From an uncultured Bacteroidota bacterium (GTDB lineage Bacteria > Bacteroidota > Rhodothermia > Rhodothermales > UBA10348): a stretch of 7,275 nucleotides of DNA. A program made the position numbers and the translations under genes. Positions 6,824 through 7,275 of the stretch are shown piece by piece. The notes under the pieces are model-generated. The model was not told where the DNA came from. It saw only the letters and a list, made by a program, of their open reading frames with translations, and made no database searches. Each line of letters starts with the position of its first letter. The first letter of the stretch is position 1. The stretch spans positions 1-7,275 of the forward strand of contig CALBJU010000152.1 in assembly GCA_937893205.1 (NCBI GenBank), given 5' to 3'.

Positions 6824-7275
6824 ATGACACTATTATTCAAGTCATCCCTCGTGTTGGGATTCACCCTCCTTTGCACCGATGTGGTGCTCTCCCAGGAGAG
6901 GACCTTCACAGAGCGGCCTCAAGTGCTGCTGGGCTTGCGCACTGACCGGTCTCCCTTTATCGCATTTGTCGATATCGACGGGGATGGCGATCTGGATGCT
7001 CTTGTCGCGAGTGGCCGTCATTGGCCGCAGCAAAACGCGGTGTTCATTAATAACGGCTCAGGCAGGTTCATGATGCGGTATCCGCTCGGGTTAGATTCTC
7101 GCACCAGCTATTCTATTCCGAGCGCCGACCTGGATGGCGATGGCGATCTTGATGTCATTGTCGCCAACGATCTGACCCACAACATCATTTACGAGAATGA
7201 TGGTCATGGTCGATTTTCCATGTCAGGCACACTGGGCCCGGAGGTAGAGTCCACTCGCAGTGTCACGTTGGCCGA
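6824..7275 (+). CDS. Secreted FG-GAP/VCBS repeat protein, 5' part only
   Basis: An open frame begins with ATG at 6824 and runs off the window (about 150 residues seen). The first 23 residues, MTLLFKSSLVLGFTLLCTDVVLS, form a standard Sec signal peptide, with likely cleavage before or near Gln24. Two copies of the calcium-binding FG-GAP/VCBS core follow: DIDGDGDLD (50-58) and DLDGDGDLD (102-110). Each is followed by a strand such as DALVASG or DVIVAND and then NNGSGRF or NDGHGRF. The 52-residue spacing suits successive blades of an integrin-type beta-propeller. Such proteins are exported and bind ligands, carbohydrates or the cell surface; the specific role is unknown. It follows the sulfatase on the same strand by 132 bp and may share its regulation. 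A T9SS sorting domain at the missing C-terminus would be expected in this group but cannot be seen. Confidence 0.88.
   Translation, partial: MTLLFKSSLVLGFTLLCTDVVLSQERTFTERPQVLLGLRTDRSPFIAFVDIDGDGDLDALVASGRHWPQQNAVFINNGSGRFMMRYPLGLDSRTSYSIPSADLDGDGDLDVIVANDLTHNIIYENDGHGRFSMSGTLGPEVESTRSVTLA

Overview
The window looks like chromosomal DNA from a Gram-negative bacterium of the Bacteroidota/Rhodothermota/Balneolota side of the tree, probably marine or free-living. The main clue is the C-terminus of the long minus-strand protein, a type IX secretion (T9SS) sorting domain of the 'NYPNPFNPSTTI' kind, which is especially common in Rhodothermota, Balneolota and Ignavibacteria. Two predicted lipoproteins and the lack of clear Shine-Dalgarno sequences ahead of the starts fit this. 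GC content is moderate and fairly even. I see no insertion sequence, phage gene, tRNA, rRNA or CRISPR array.

Left part (1-1649, plus strand): the 3' end of a DmpA-type (S58, P1-family) aminopeptidase gene, followed after 6 nt by an APC-family amino-acid permease. The two look like one transcription unit that would couple peptide hydrolysis to amino-acid transport.

Middle part (1723-4982, minus strand, convergent with the permease): a small lipoprotein gene followed by a very large gene for an exported Asp-box (BNR/sortilin-like) beta-propeller with a T9SS sorting domain. Both genes appear disturbed by small frame changes. In the propeller gene, the signal peptide and the propeller lie in different frames, and an exact 5-bp tandem duplication (GGAAG x2, 4321-4330) sits where the frames should join. 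Removing one copy gives a continuous 931-residue protein. A classical -1 slippery heptamer (C CCA AAA) lies 13-19 nt downstream of the duplication on the coding strand, so programmed frameshifting is a less likely but testable alternative. The lipoprotein gene seems to continue in another frame past its first stop, ending only 7 nt before the propeller start.

Right part (5102-7275, plus strand, divergent from the lipoprotein gene): a complete formylglycine-type sulfatase with a lipoprotein signal, then, after a 132-bp gap holding a 14-bp near-perfect tandem repeat, the 5' end of a secreted FG-GAP/VCBS calcium-binding repeat protein that runs off the window.

Together the genes suggest surface and periplasmic breakdown of sulfated polymers and peptides, plus large exported beta-propellers. 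No gene here is a clearly new system. The most unusual features are the frame disruption in the T9SS propeller and the similar disturbance in its upstream partner.
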